From the NCBI GenBank assembly GCA_946222005.1, contig CAMIHP010000002.1, positions 1 to 64,000 of the forward strand: a stretch of DNA of 64,000 nt, read 5' to 3'. Below, piece after piece: positions 1-6,953 of the stretch. Both the position numbers and the translations under genes were made by a program. The notes below the pieces were generated by a model. It saw nothing but the letters and a program-made list of their open reading frames with translations. It had not been told where the DNA came from and made no database searches. The stretch is from an uncultured Candidatus Saccharibacteria bacterium (GTDB lineage: Bacteria > Patescibacteriota > Saccharimonadia > Saccharimonadales > Saccharimonadaceae). The stretch's first letter is position 1, and each line of letters begins with the position of its first letter.

Positions 1-77
1 CGGGGTGTGGCGCAGCTTGGTAGCGCGCACCGTTCGGGACGGTGAGGTCGCTGGTTCAAATCCAGTCACCCCGACCA
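1..77 (+). tRNA. tRNA-Pro (anticodon CGG)
   Basis: A full cloverleaf can be folded. The 7-bp acceptor stem is CGGGGTG with CACCCCG, followed by A and an encoded CCA. The anticodon stem CACCG/CGGTG closes a TTCGGGA loop with anticodon CGG. The T loop is GGTTCAAATCC. It reads the proline codon CCG. It begins at the first base of the window, so its promoter lies outside. A second tRNA-Pro follows 47 nt downstream and shares most of the acceptor and T arms, so the two probably arose by duplication and may be co-transcribed. Confidence 0.96.
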
Positions 78-124
78 TGTCTTGCTCCGGCAAAGAATGG
101 TCGCCCGTGTGATATAGAACGTAT

Positions 125-200
125 CGGGGTGTGGCGCAGTTGATAGCGCGCGCGGTTTGGGACCGCGAGGTCGCTGGTTTGAGTCCAGTCACCCCGACCA
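125..200 (+). tRNA. tRNA-Pro (anticodon TGG)
   Basis: The acceptor stem (CGGGGTG/CACCCCG), D arm, T arm and encoded CCA are nearly the same as in the tRNA at 1-77. The anticodon stem CGCGG/CCGCG closes the loop TTTGGGA with anticodon TGG, which reads CCA and, by wobble, other proline codons. The D loop is one base shorter than in its neighbour. A hairpin followed by a T-rich run lies 18 nt downstream and probably ends the tandem tRNA transcript. Confidence 0.96.
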
Positions 201-217
201 TATTTTGTAGACAATTG

Positions 218-250
218 TGATCTGGCTTGTGCAGCCAGATTATTATTTTT
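218..250 (+). terminator. Rho-independent terminator of the tRNA-Pro pair
   Basis: The stem ATCTGGCT/AGCCAGAT (220-227 and 233-240) closes a 5-nt loop and is followed by TATTATTTTT at 241-250. It is placed directly behind the second tRNA. Confidence 0.8.
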
Positions 251-473
251 GATAGGTGCACGATGCTTAGTGTGTGTAAGCGGCGCGTGATGGGCTATCT
301 TGAATAAACTAATAATAATAATAATTTATCCTCCCACACACGATAGAACGCGGCGTTTTGATACAGTTACGTCGACTGAGGTAGCGACAATAGACTCGCA
401 TAAATTCGCAGACTTCAGAGCGAAATAGAAGAAAGCAAAAAGCTAAATAATAATAGCCCCAAATAAAATCCTG
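251..473. other. Intergenic stretch without a recognised gene
   Basis: No ORF with a ribosome site is visible between the tRNA terminator and the promoter at 474. The stretch holds a (TAA)5 run at 310-324 and some short partly complementary segments (TGTGTGT near 270 and ACACACG near 336). I looked for tmRNA or other stable-RNA hallmarks (a tRNA-like T arm and CCA end) and saw none. Confidence 0.4.
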
Positions 474-503
474 TTGACGTATATTATAAGACTAACTTAT
501 AAT
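474..503 (+). promoter_or_regulatory. Promoter with palindromic operator upstream of the SRPBCC-MarR pair
   Basis: The -35 is TTGACG (474-479) and the -10 is TATAAT (498-503), 18 bp apart. A perfect inverted repeat, ATTATAAG-ACTAA-CTTATAAT, spans 483-503 and covers the spacer and the whole -10 box. A palindrome in that position just ahead of an operon containing a MarR regulator is typical of autorepression. The MarR protein at 955 as binder is inference. Confidence 0.75.
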
Positions 504-534
504 AAGTACACATATAATGAAAGGAGAAAATATA

Positions 535-942
535 ATGGAATTTAGCTTTAGTTTAAAAATCAAAGCAGAAAAAGAAGATGTGTGGGAATACTATGCAAAT
601 ATCGAAAAATGGTATGATTGGGAAGAGGACCTCAAAAACATTACGCTAAAAGATGGATTTAAGACTGGCTCATATGGAACGATGGAACTTGAGGGAATGC
701 CTCCTATGGAATATCAGCTTACTCGCGTGAAACCTATTGAAGAATTTTGGGATAAAACAGAAACTCCGTTTGGTGATGTTCTTTTTGGCCATCAGATAAT
801 TGATAACAATGACGGAAGCGTTAATATAAAACATACGGTAGCTCTAGATAGTGAGGACAAGCAACATTTGGAGTTTTTAAGCCAAGTTTTTTCGGATGTT
901 CCACAGTCTATGTTTATTCTAAAAAGTTGTTTAGAACGATAA
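535..942 (+). CDS. SRPBCC (START/Bet v1-like) family protein
   Basis: This small cytosolic protein (135 aa from this start) has an SRPBCC look. It begins with a beta strand (EFSFSLKIKAEKEDVWEYY), continues with the typical W-Y-x-W-E segment near residue 25, has alternating strands, and ends in a long C-terminal helix. Such proteins bind hydrophobic ligands; the ligand here is unknown. I chose ATG 535 because GGAG lies 8-11 nt upstream, whereas the ATG at 517 has no ribosome site. It is 12 nt from the downstream MarR gene and shares its promoter, so the protein may bind or detoxify the compound that MarR senses. The region is clearly more AT-rich than its neighbours, which suggests transfer, possibly from a low-GC donor. 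Confidence 0.7.
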   Translation: MEFSFSLKIKAEKEDVWEYYANIEKWYDWEEDLKNITLKDGFKTGSYGTMELEGMPPMEYQLTRVKPIEEFWDKTETPFGDVLFGHQIIDNNDGSVNIKHTVALDSEDKQHLEFLSQVFSDVPQSMFILKSCLER

Positions 943-954
943 GGTGGTTGCTGC

Positions 955-1398
955 TTGTTTACATCAAAGTATAAAGATAACTCAGAAAAATCAACAGGAC
1001 TGCTGTTCATGAGGGCGTACAACGAATGGCACTTTATGATAAAGAAGGAATTAAAGAGAATAAATCTGACGCACCCTCAATTTGTTGTTTTAGCGTCTCT
1101 TGCGTATCTATCACAAAATGGCGACGAAGTTACGCAAGTTATGATTTCAAAACTCTCAGGGATAGACGTAATGACGGTATCTCAAATATTGAGCTTGTTG
1201 GAAAAGCATGATTTTGTAAAAAGAAAAGAACATTCAAGAGATACAAGAGCAAAGGCTGTTACTTTGAATAAAAAAGGAGAAGAAGTATTGCAAAAAGCTG
1301 TTCCGTTAATTGAGCAGATCGATGAATTATTCTTCGGAAAGTTGGATGACGACGAAGAGCAATTTAAACATTTTCTTAGTAGATTAAATGAAAAATAA
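955..1398 (+). CDS. MarR family transcriptional regulator
   Basis: A 147-aa winged-helix regulator. The DNA-binding core runs from about residue 37 to 100: LTHPQFVVLASLAYL, then VTQVMISKLSGIDVMTVSQIL as the recognition helix region, then the wing with R-x-x-x-x-R-D-T-R-A-K. Dimerisation helices flank it at both ends. The start is TTG at 955, with AAGGTGG 8 nt upstream. MarR proteins usually repress their own operon and release DNA on binding small phenolic or oxidising ligands. The perfect palindrome over the upstream -10 (483-503) is the obvious site. It is AT-rich like the preceding gene and probably entered with it. Confidence 0.9.
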   Translation: MFTSKYKDNSEKSTGLLFMRAYNEWHFMIKKELKRINLTHPQFVVLASLAYLSQNGDEVTQVMISKLSGIDVMTVSQILSLLEKHDFVKRKEHSRDTRAKAVTLNKKGEEVLQKAVPLIEQIDELFFGKLDDDEEQFKHFLSRLNEK

Positions 1399-1443
1399 AA
1401 TGTAGTAAAATCGCACGCCATAGCATCAGTTTGTGCTGTCGTG

Positions 1444-1449
1444 TATAAT
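1444..1449 (+). promoter_or_regulatory. -10 box giving a very short leader
   Basis: TATAAT ends 11 nt before the ATG at 1461, and no ribosome binding site lies between. The predicted transcript would have a leader of only about 4-5 nt. Confidence 0.55.
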
Positions 1450-1460
1450 GGCCAGTAGTT

Positions 1461-2108
1461 ATGGTAGCGCAGTCTTCTCAGCCAGTAAAGTCGAAGAAGC
1501 AGCCCAAGCAGCCACGGCGGCTTGCGCTTTTGGTGACGCATTGCTGTGCATCGGTGGGGTATCTCTTTTGCTTGCTGCTGTGGGTGTGGTGTGCCATGCA
1601 ATTGCTCTACCCATATATCACGCGAGATAAGGCGCTTTGGGTTATACCGGAGCCGCACGACCAGCCAGAGATCACGCTTCCACAGGGCATGCCCTCGGGA
1701 GCGGACTTGCCACAGCCAATAGCGATTGCACTCGTGGCAATCATCACCATCGTTATGATTGGGTGCGGCCTCTATATGCTGGTCATGCTGCCACGCAATA
1801 TTGCCAAAACAGGCGAGCTCGTAGTAAAAAAGACAACGAAAGCAGTTGCACCTCTGGCGACGAAAACCCACCAGCCAGTGAGCAAGAGGCAGCGCACTAT
1901 CCTCAATACGCGCATTGCGGCAGGCATTAAGGCGCTGGCTTGTGTCGTGCCAGTGATTATCCTAATGATCTGGCCGGGTGCGGCACCACTATCGCAGCAT
2001 GTGGTGCGGATCGTTGCAGTGTTCTGCGCTGGCATGGCATCCTTGAGCTTTTTGCTCCAGTATGCGCTAGCACGGATGCTTGGTGTGCCTGATACGCTCC
2101 TCAAGTAA
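1461..2108 (+). CDS. Four-helix membrane protein of unknown function
   Basis: 215 aa. After a short basic N-terminus (KSKKQPKQPRR), hydrophobic segments lie at about residues 22-50, 87-110, 153-173 and 182-205. The cytoplasmic loop between helices 2 and 3 is rich in K, R and T. No catalytic motif is visible and I do not recognise the family. There is no Shine-Dalgarno sequence; a TATAAT box lies 11 nt upstream, so the mRNA is probably nearly leaderless. The gene is convergent with the DUF2188-like gene at 2172-2411, and a 13-bp hairpin lies between them. Confidence 0.7.
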   Translation: MVAQSSQPVKSKKQPKQPRRLALLVTHCCASVGYLFCLLLWVWCAMQLLYPYITRDKALWVIPEPHDQPEITLPQGMPSGADLPQPIAIALVAIITIVMIGCGLYMLVMLPRNIAKTGELVVKKTTKAVAPLATKTHQPVSKRQRTILNTRIAAGIKALACVVPVIILMIWPGAAPLSQHVVRIVAVFCAGMASLSFLLQYALARMLGVPDTLLK

Positions 2109-2129
2109 TTAGTATCTTCTTCTGACATA

Positions 2130-2160
2130 ACAATACCTCTGCCAAGAGCAGAGGTATTGT
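2130..2160. terminator. Hairpin between convergent genes
   Basis: A perfect 13-bp stem, ACAATACCTCTGC (2130-2142) with its complement at 2148-2160, closes a 5-nt loop. It lies between the ends of two converging genes and probably terminates both, though it has no clean T tract on either side. Confidence 0.65.
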
Positions 2161-2171
2161 GAGGATGAGTG

Positions 2172-2411
2172 CTATCCTTGCGGCGGGAAGGGGTCCTTCT
2201 TGGGTGGGACGGTGTCGGCATCGCGATACTGGGCCGTACCGTCGGCGCGCTGGATCCTGAGCTCGCCACCACCGTGCTGGCGCATGTAGCACCTGGTTTG
2301 GTCGATGACTTCCTCCTGAGTCGTGCCCACAAAGTGGACGCGGCCAGTGCCGTCGGCGACTGCTTGGTAGCCTTTGAGTTTGTTACCGCTAATCGTAAAA
2401 TTTTGTGCCAT
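2172..2411 (-). CDS. DUF2188-like small protein
   Basis: 79 aa from the chosen start (MAQNFTISGNK). From memory it matches the pattern of the DUF2188 family: a short beta-rich domain in which a central segment (TQEEVIDQTRCYMRQ) is followed by GGGELRIQRADG and a short acidic or polar tail. The function of that family is not known. The start at 2411 is supported by AGGAG 8 nt upstream; the longer frame to 2459 has no such site. It stands alone between a convergent membrane protein gene and a divergent secreted protein gene. Confidence 0.7.
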   Translation of the reverse strand: MAQNFTISGNKLKGYQAVADGTGRVHFVGTTQEEVIDQTRCYMRQHGGGELRIQRADGTAQYRDADTVPPKKDPFPPQG

Positions 2412-2730
2412 GGAGTACTCCTCGTGCGGCTTTAACGATATTGGTATGCAAGGTGCCAACCCTGCCTCCTTCTAGCCTAATACAAGATTGCTGATGAGGC
2501 AAATTGATACTGTAGGGAGTAATGAGTTGAAGTAAGCTTCAAGCGGAGAAATAATGATTTGATATATCACAGATGAGGTTGATGGTGATACACGAGTACT
2601 CTTGAGCTGGCAAAAGTATAGTGTATAGCGTTGGTGGCTTATAATTATGGATAAAATTGCTATGACATATATGCGATACGGCTAAAGTGTGCTATAAATA
2701 TAAGCATAAGAGTATTTCGGAGGGGAAATA

Positions 2731-4734
2731 ATGAAACGATGGGGATTGAGCGTCGTGCTGCTATGCGGTGCACTCTATGGGCTGGCGATAGCTCCGCCAG
2801 TGCGGGCGAATACGTCGCTGTGCGGTACAAATGATCAGCTATTCAGAGCGGTGCGTCGGCCACTAGCGACCGACGCAGCACCAGCAACACGCGCGATGGC
2901 ATGGCTCAAACAGATGATGGAGCCTAAGCGTAATCAGGGTGATGGTAGTACCATCACGCCAGCACAAGCCTATGGCTTTGATTACCAAGCAAAGGTGAGC
3001 GGGCGCTTCGCACTTGCGCATTCGCGACAAACCGAAAGTGCGACGCCACTGACGGTTCCTCATGCTGCGCACGCTGCCGAAGGCTACCGCGGTACAGTGA
3101 AGGGGACGGCACCAACGGGGGCGAACCCACGTGAAGTGCGGGCGTATCTCTACAGTGATGCTGAATATGAGCAGCCAGCTGCTATACCCGCAGCAGTGCA
3201 GCCTGATGGTACATGGACGCTTGACCTCTCACCTGTTAATCCGGCGTTTGCGGGGTCATGGCACTTCCGGTTATACGACAAAGTGACGGGGCAGCAGATT
3301 GGTGAGAGCTGGCCGCGACCTGTTACGTATAAGAACCTGGAGGTGCAGCTCTATGCGGTATCTGATAAAGAATATCTCCAAGCCACGCAGCCAGCCCAGG
3401 CAGATAATACCTTTAGTTTCGATGCAGTAGGTAAGGGGCATAAATTAATTCGCCTCTATGATACGGCAACCAAAACTATCATTGCCGAGTATTTCAAGCC
3501 AGAGCTGGTGGGGCTCATTCGCTCGTATGAGTATGCACCAGGTCAAGATGGCTATGGTACGCCGCGTGAGTCGTATAGCTATGTGTATGATCAGTCGCTG
3601 GCGCTACTCGTGGCGATTGGTGCGGACGATCGGGCAATGGCAGATAAACTTGTGCATGGTCTGAGCGCAATTCAAGTCAAGACAGGTGAGCAGAAGGGGG
3701 CGTTTCCGGCGAGTGCGCACCAGCTCGATTATACAGGGATCCAGCAGCCGATTTATTATACTGGCGGTATCGCCTTTGTGCAGTATGCGCTCATCCGCTA
3801 TATGGAAAAATATGGTGACCAGCAAGGGGTGCGCCAGATGATCCTCGATACCTTCCGCTGGCTCGAGACGATGAAGACAACGACTGGCGATGCTGCTGGG
3901 CTATTTCGCGGTGGGGTGCGGATTGACAATGGCGTCAAGAAGGATATTGCGTGGCATGCCACCGAGCACAACACTGACATGTGGCATGTATACGAACGGG
4001 CAGCTCGCGTGCTGGGCGATAAGCAGTACGCCCAGAAGGCGGATGAACTTGCCAAAGTGACAGTAGCAAAACTATGGAATACCTCTGAAGGGCGGTTTAA
4101 TCAAGGATACAACGACAGCAGCAAGGCACTTGATACAACAAGCTGGGGCTCAATTTTCCTTAATGCGATTGGCGAATACGACAAAGCTAAGCAAGCACTC
4201 GCTCATACTGCCATCTACAAAACAACCGATGGTGCGGCAAAAGGCTACACACCGTATTTGACAGGCAATTACGTGCCAACCGTGTGGTTTGAAGGGACGT
4301 ATGGCGTAGCGCAGGCGCATACTATTGCTGGGGACACGGCCACGGCACGGGCAATCTTGGCAGATACCTATCCAGCGCAGCGGCCCAATGGTGCATGGCA
4401 GTACGCCTCCAAGGCAGATCTGCCAAATGAACTAACTAATGCAAACTCAGTGGCATCGACAGCGTGGTATGTGTTGGCGGCCAGCTACCCAGAAGCGATT
4501 TGGTCGGAGTGCCGCGCGGCACTGGCGACAAATCCACTCGATCCAAATAAACCCAACCAGCCCACTCAGCCAGCCAAGCCAAGCCAATTCCACGGCCTCT
4601 TAGCCGATACCGGCATATCACTCTGGCAATTTGTCCTTGCGACAGCGGCGTTGCTTGCTGGCGGGATGCTGGCAGCACGCTATGCACGACGACGTGATGC
4701 TGGCTACTTCAGCCCACGAAAAGTGCTTGATTGA
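2731..4734 (+). CDS. Secreted, membrane-anchored protein with six-hairpin glycosidase-like domain and LADTG tail
   Basis: 667 aa. A signal peptide (residues 1-26, ending PPVRA) is followed by beta-rich repeats to about residue 255 (AYLYSDAEYEQPAAIPA and LYAVSDKEYLQATQPA look like tandem small domains). An alpha-helical region (about 260-590) contains ESYSYVYDQSLALLVAIGA, TGGIAFVQYALIRYME and NSVASTAWYVLAA, as expected for an alpha/alpha-toroid glycosidase-type fold. A Pro/Lys/Gln linker leads to LADTG (624-628), a hydrophobic helix and RRR, the layout of a LAxTG-type cell-wall sorting signal. It probably acts on glycans outside the cell; the substrate is unknown. GGAGGGG precedes the start. 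Its last 31 bases overlap the end of the convergent gene at 4704. Confidence 0.65.
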   Translation: MKRWGLSVVLLCGALYGLAIAPPVRANTSLCGTNDQLFRAVRRPLATDAAPATRAMAWLKQMMEPKRNQGDGSTITPAQAYGFDYQAKVSGRFALAHSRQTESATPLTVPHAAHAAEGYRGTVKGTAPTGANPREVRAYLYSDAEYEQPAAIPAAVQPDGTWTLDLSPVNPAFAGSWHFRLYDKVTGQQIGESWPRPVTYKNLEVQLYAVSDKEYLQATQPAQADNTFSFDAVGKGHKLIRLYDTATKTIIAEYFKPELVGLIRSYEYAPGQDGYGTPRESYSYVYDQSLALLVAIGADDRAMADKLVHGLSAIQVKTGEQKGAFPASAHQLDYTGIQQPIYYTGGIAFVQYALIRYMEKYGDQQGVRQMILDTFRWLETMKTTTGDAAGLFRGGVRIDNGVKKDIAWHATEHNTDMWHVYERAARVLGDKQYAQKADELAKVTVAKLWNTSEGRFNQGYNDSSKALDTTSWGSIFLNAIGEYDKAKQALAHTAIYKTTDGAAKGYTPYLTGNYVPTVWFEGTYGVAQAHTIAGDTATARAILADTYPAQRPNGAWQYASKADLPNELTNANSVASTAWYVLAASYPEAIWSECRAALATNPLDPNKPNQPTQPAKPSQFHGLLADTGISLWQFVLATAALLAGGMLAARYARRRDAGYFSPRKVLD

Positions 4735-5480
4735 ACATTCTTGCTATCAATTCCCTTGTCTGTAAGGAGTTTCTTCATCGCTTTTACATCATCAGGCTGT
4801 CCAGCTAAGAGATACTGAGCTTTCTTGCCGTACGTATCTATCGACTTTTTAAAGCGTTCTTGACTCAGGGAAAGACTGGCATTGGTTTCATAGGTGACAT
4901 TGGCTGTTTTATTTGCTAATTCCGAGAGCTCCTTGTCGAAAACCGTTACTCCCTTATCTAAATGGTAGAGAACGATGGGGCGTTTGCCAGCCCACTGCCT
5001 GACAATTGGTCGCATTGCCGAGATACCGACATCAGATGCAAAACAAACTAACGGCTCGCTGCTGTCTGTGACTGACAAAGAAGAGTCTAGCCAACTCATC
5101 TCAACCTTGCTACCTGCCGGTAGGCTCGTCAAAGCTTTTTTATAGGGGCTGCCACTATTGTGGGTCACTATGACGATTTCATTGTCCTCGGGGCTGGAGG
5201 CAATACTCAGCCAACGGCTTGTTTGATCACCCGTATAGTCATTCTTTTTACCACCAGATGCCGTACTGGGTAGCGTGATCTTGGCATAAGAGCCAGCGTT
5301 CCACGTCATATTAGTAGGCTTTGCCAGGCGAATAACGTGGAGGTCGCCGCGAGGGTTTTCGATTGATTTGATTGATAACGTTTGGTCTCTCCCTAAGTAG
5401 GCGATGGCACCCCAAGTGACAAGGCCTATAACCACAAGAATAGCTATAACGATGATAACCATTTTGTTACTCCTTTTCAT
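4704..5480 (-). CDS. Membrane-anchored ferredoxin-NADP reductase-like (FNR fold) protein
   Basis: 258 aa with one N-terminal transmembrane helix (about 7-28) and an FNR-like soluble part. RWLSIASSPED near residue 90 matches the FAD-binding R-x-x-S motif. SDVGISAMRPIV near 150 matches the pyridine nucleotide-binding G-V-G-I-T/S-P loop. YLLAGQPDDVKAMKKLL near 220 matches the usual C-G-P-P-x-M segment, but the Cys of that motif is Ala here. It may pass electrons between NAD(P)H and an unknown partner at the membrane. It starts inside the 3' end of the TetR gene (14-nt overlap), so the two form an operon. Its 3' end overlaps the convergent gene by 31 bp. Confidence 0.7.
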   Translation of the reverse strand: MKRSNKMVIIVIAILVVIGLVTWGAIAYLGRDQTLSIKSIENPRGDLHVIRLAKPTNMTWNAGSYAKITLPSTASGGKKNDYTGDQTSRWLSIASSPEDNEIVIVTHNSGSPYKKALTSLPAGSKVEMSWLDSSLSVTDSSEPLVCFASDVGISAMRPIVRQWAGKRPIVLYHLDKGVTVFDKELSELANKTANVTYETNASLSLSQERFKKSIDTYGKKAQYLLAGQPDDVKAMKKLLTDKGIDSKNVQSSTFRGLK

Positions 5481-6042
5481 TATGTAAAATACCTTTCACA
5501 AAGTTAGTGGCAAGTACTTCTAGCGTCCTACCGATACCCGGAAAATCACCTTCCGTGATATGTATATCCATGTAGTAAAACAAATTGTACACTTGTAAAA
5601 TATCCTGAATTTTTTCTTCTGAATGTCCTTCTGCCACCATACGATTAGTAAAGGTTTCGACTAAAAACTGATGAAAGGTATTGGCGGCTTTGCCTTTGCC
5701 CGAAGAGTAGTGGCTGCGCAGCGTACGAGAAATGGCTGGGTTATGCCATTCCACCAGAATCTTATTGGACGAAACCAGGCTACGTGACTGTTCAAAAATC
5801 TGTCTCACAAGTTTGACCAAATCTTGCTGCCAATCGATGTCATCCATCATCGCTTGACGAATGCGGTCATTCTCCTCAACGTACACATCGAGAAAGATAG
5901 CTTCCTTATTGTTGTAGTAGTTGTAAAAAGAACCAACTGCTACGCCAGCTTGTTTAGCGATTTCTGAGATCCCGGCCTCTTTATAACCCTTTTTTGAGAA
6001 GACATCATAGGCGGCGGTTTTTAATGCTTGCTTCTTGTCCAA
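5467..6042 (-). CDS. TetR family transcriptional regulator
   Basis: 191 aa. The N-terminal helix-turn-helix (about residues 1-50) is classic: LKTAAYDVFSKKGYKEAGI then EIAKQAGVAVGSFYNYYNNKEAIF. The ligand-binding part is divergent. I place the start at TTG 6042, 8 nt after a perfect AAGGAGGT; the extra N-terminal residues of the longer frame are not TetR-like and have no ribosome site. It is co-transcribed with the FNR-like gene. A 16-bp perfect inverted repeat at 6066-6105, just ahead of the start, is the likely self-operator. It is related in style to the TetR at 33698 (both have a K-I-L-x-E-W segment near residue 95-100). Confidence 0.9.
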   Translation of the reverse strand: MDKKQALKTAAYDVFSKKGYKEAGISEIAKQAGVAVGSFYNYYNNKEAIFLDVYVEENDRIRQAMMDDIDWQQDLVKLVRQIFEQSRSLVSSNKILVEWHNPAISRTLRSHYSSGKGKAANTFHQFLVETFTNRMVAEGHSEEKIQDILQVYNLFYYMDIHITEGDFPGIGRTLEVLATNFVKGILHNEKE

Positions 6043-6065
6043 TGCTCGTAACCTCCTTCGTTGTA

Positions 6066-6105
6066 ATACTATGAATGAATAAATTTTTATATTCATTCAT
6101 AGTAT
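6066..6105 (-). promoter_or_regulatory. Long palindromic operator in front of tetR
   Basis: The 16-bp half-site ATACTATGAATGAATA (6066-6081) has its perfect complement at 6090-6105, separated by 8 bp. It lies 24 nt or more upstream of the TetR start and contains TATACT and AT-rich candidates for the -10 box. Binding by the TetR protein is inference. Confidence 0.75.
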
Positions 6106-6260
6106 ATGAAAACAATAACGAGTCTGTCAATAGAGAGATCTGCTTGATTATTCTTTTCGATTGTCAATCCGATTGACGAGGCTATCTAATGAAGTGCCAT
6201 GTGGCCGGGATTGAGTTTGATTCAGTAAAGATCGACACCTGAACTAACGAGAGTGTGTCA

Positions 6261-6887
6261 TTAGCTCTGTATTTTATCCACCAGCTTCGTCAGCTTCACG
6301 CCACCGTACATCCAGTGGTCGGCGCCGCGGTATGCGCCGGAGTTGTTGACTTCGCCGCGTTGGGTGTAGATCAGGCGGGTCAGGGCAGACAGGCGCCAGG
6401 TTTTGCCGCCGTAGGAGACTTCGCGTGGGCCGGCTACGACGGCGGTGATAGCTGGGTCTTTGATGAAGCAGATGGTCGCGCCCTTTTCGATGCCCTTTTT
6501 ATAAAAGCTAAAGCGCTGGTCTTGCTGGTGCGCGGTGGTAACGGCTTCGAACGAATCGGCTTTGCTGGCGGATCGAGCTGGCTTGGGGTAAATTTGCGTG
6601 CCATCAAGGGCGAGCAGCAGCCGCTGAATAAGATACTCATCGAGCGCAAAGAACTCGCTCCGGCCAATGCGGTGCTTGCTAAAGACTTCGTGCAGGAGTT
6701 GCTCCTTCTTGTGGTAATTATCTACCTCAATGGCAACCAGCCGCTGCAGCCCAGTGATATTAGAATAGCCGTTGGATTCGAGGTATTGCATGCGTGCCTC
6801 GAAGCGGTCGGTGCTGGTCTTGCCAATCTTGACCAAGCCATCAATGGCACTGGTCATAACATAAATTACTCCGCGCGGCTCGGACAT
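6261..6887 (-). CDS. GIY-YIG nuclease (T5orf172-type) with DUF4357-like C-terminus
   Basis: 208 aa. The N-terminus has the GIY-YIG core: G-V-I-Y at residues 6-9 and L-V-K-I-G-K-T at 18-24, then R-M-Q-Y-L and a later S-E-F-F segment supplying the acidic residue. The C-terminal 60 residues (GKTWRLSALTRLIY, then GAYRGADHWMYGGVKL) resemble DUF4357, which is often joined to this nuclease type. It diverges from hsdM across only 66 bp and is probably an accessory DNA-cutting factor of the restriction locus. The start lacks a ribosome site and sits exactly 6 nt after TACAAT, so its mRNA should be leaderless. Confidence 0.8.
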   Translation of the reverse strand: MSEPRGVIYVMTSAIDGLVKIGKTSTDRFEARMQYLESNGYSNITGLQRLVAIEVDNYHKKEQLLHEVFSKHRIGRSEFFALDEYLIQRLLLALDGTQIYPKPARSASKADSFEAVTTAHQQDQRFSFYKKGIEKGATICFIKDPAITAVVAGPREVSYGGKTWRLSALTRLIYTQRGEVNNSGAYRGADHWMYGGVKLTKLVDKIQS

Positions 6888-6893
6888 GGTTTT

Positions 6894-6947
6894 ATTGTAG
6901 CAGACTATGGGGTAGGGGAACAGTATTCTAGATAAATCTGCTATAAT
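6894..6947. promoter_or_regulatory. Divergent leaderless promoters for the GIY-YIG gene and hsdM
   Basis: On the minus strand TGC-TACAAT (hexamer 6894-6899) ends 6 nt before the GIY-YIG ATG. On the plus strand TGC-TATAAT (hexamer 6942-6947) ends 6 nt before the hsdM ATG at 6954. Both have the extended -10 TGn. Neither gene has a Shine-Dalgarno sequence. Confidence 0.7.
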
Positions 6948-6953
6948 TCCCTT

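Noticed and set aside
310..324. (TAA)5 tract as a phase-variation repeat
   Set aside because: It is non-coding, its unit length is 3, and it is not placed between a -35 and -10.
251..473. Possible tmRNA or other stable RNA in the gap after the tRNAs
   Set aside because: No tRNA-like ends, no T arm and no encoded CCA were found, and the short complementary segments do not make a convincing fold.
6255..6935. 226-codon plus-strand frame opposite the GIY-YIG gene
   Set aside because: It is a shadow. The minus frame has the GIY-YIG and DUF4357-like motifs and a promoter; this one has no ribosome site and no recognisable domain.
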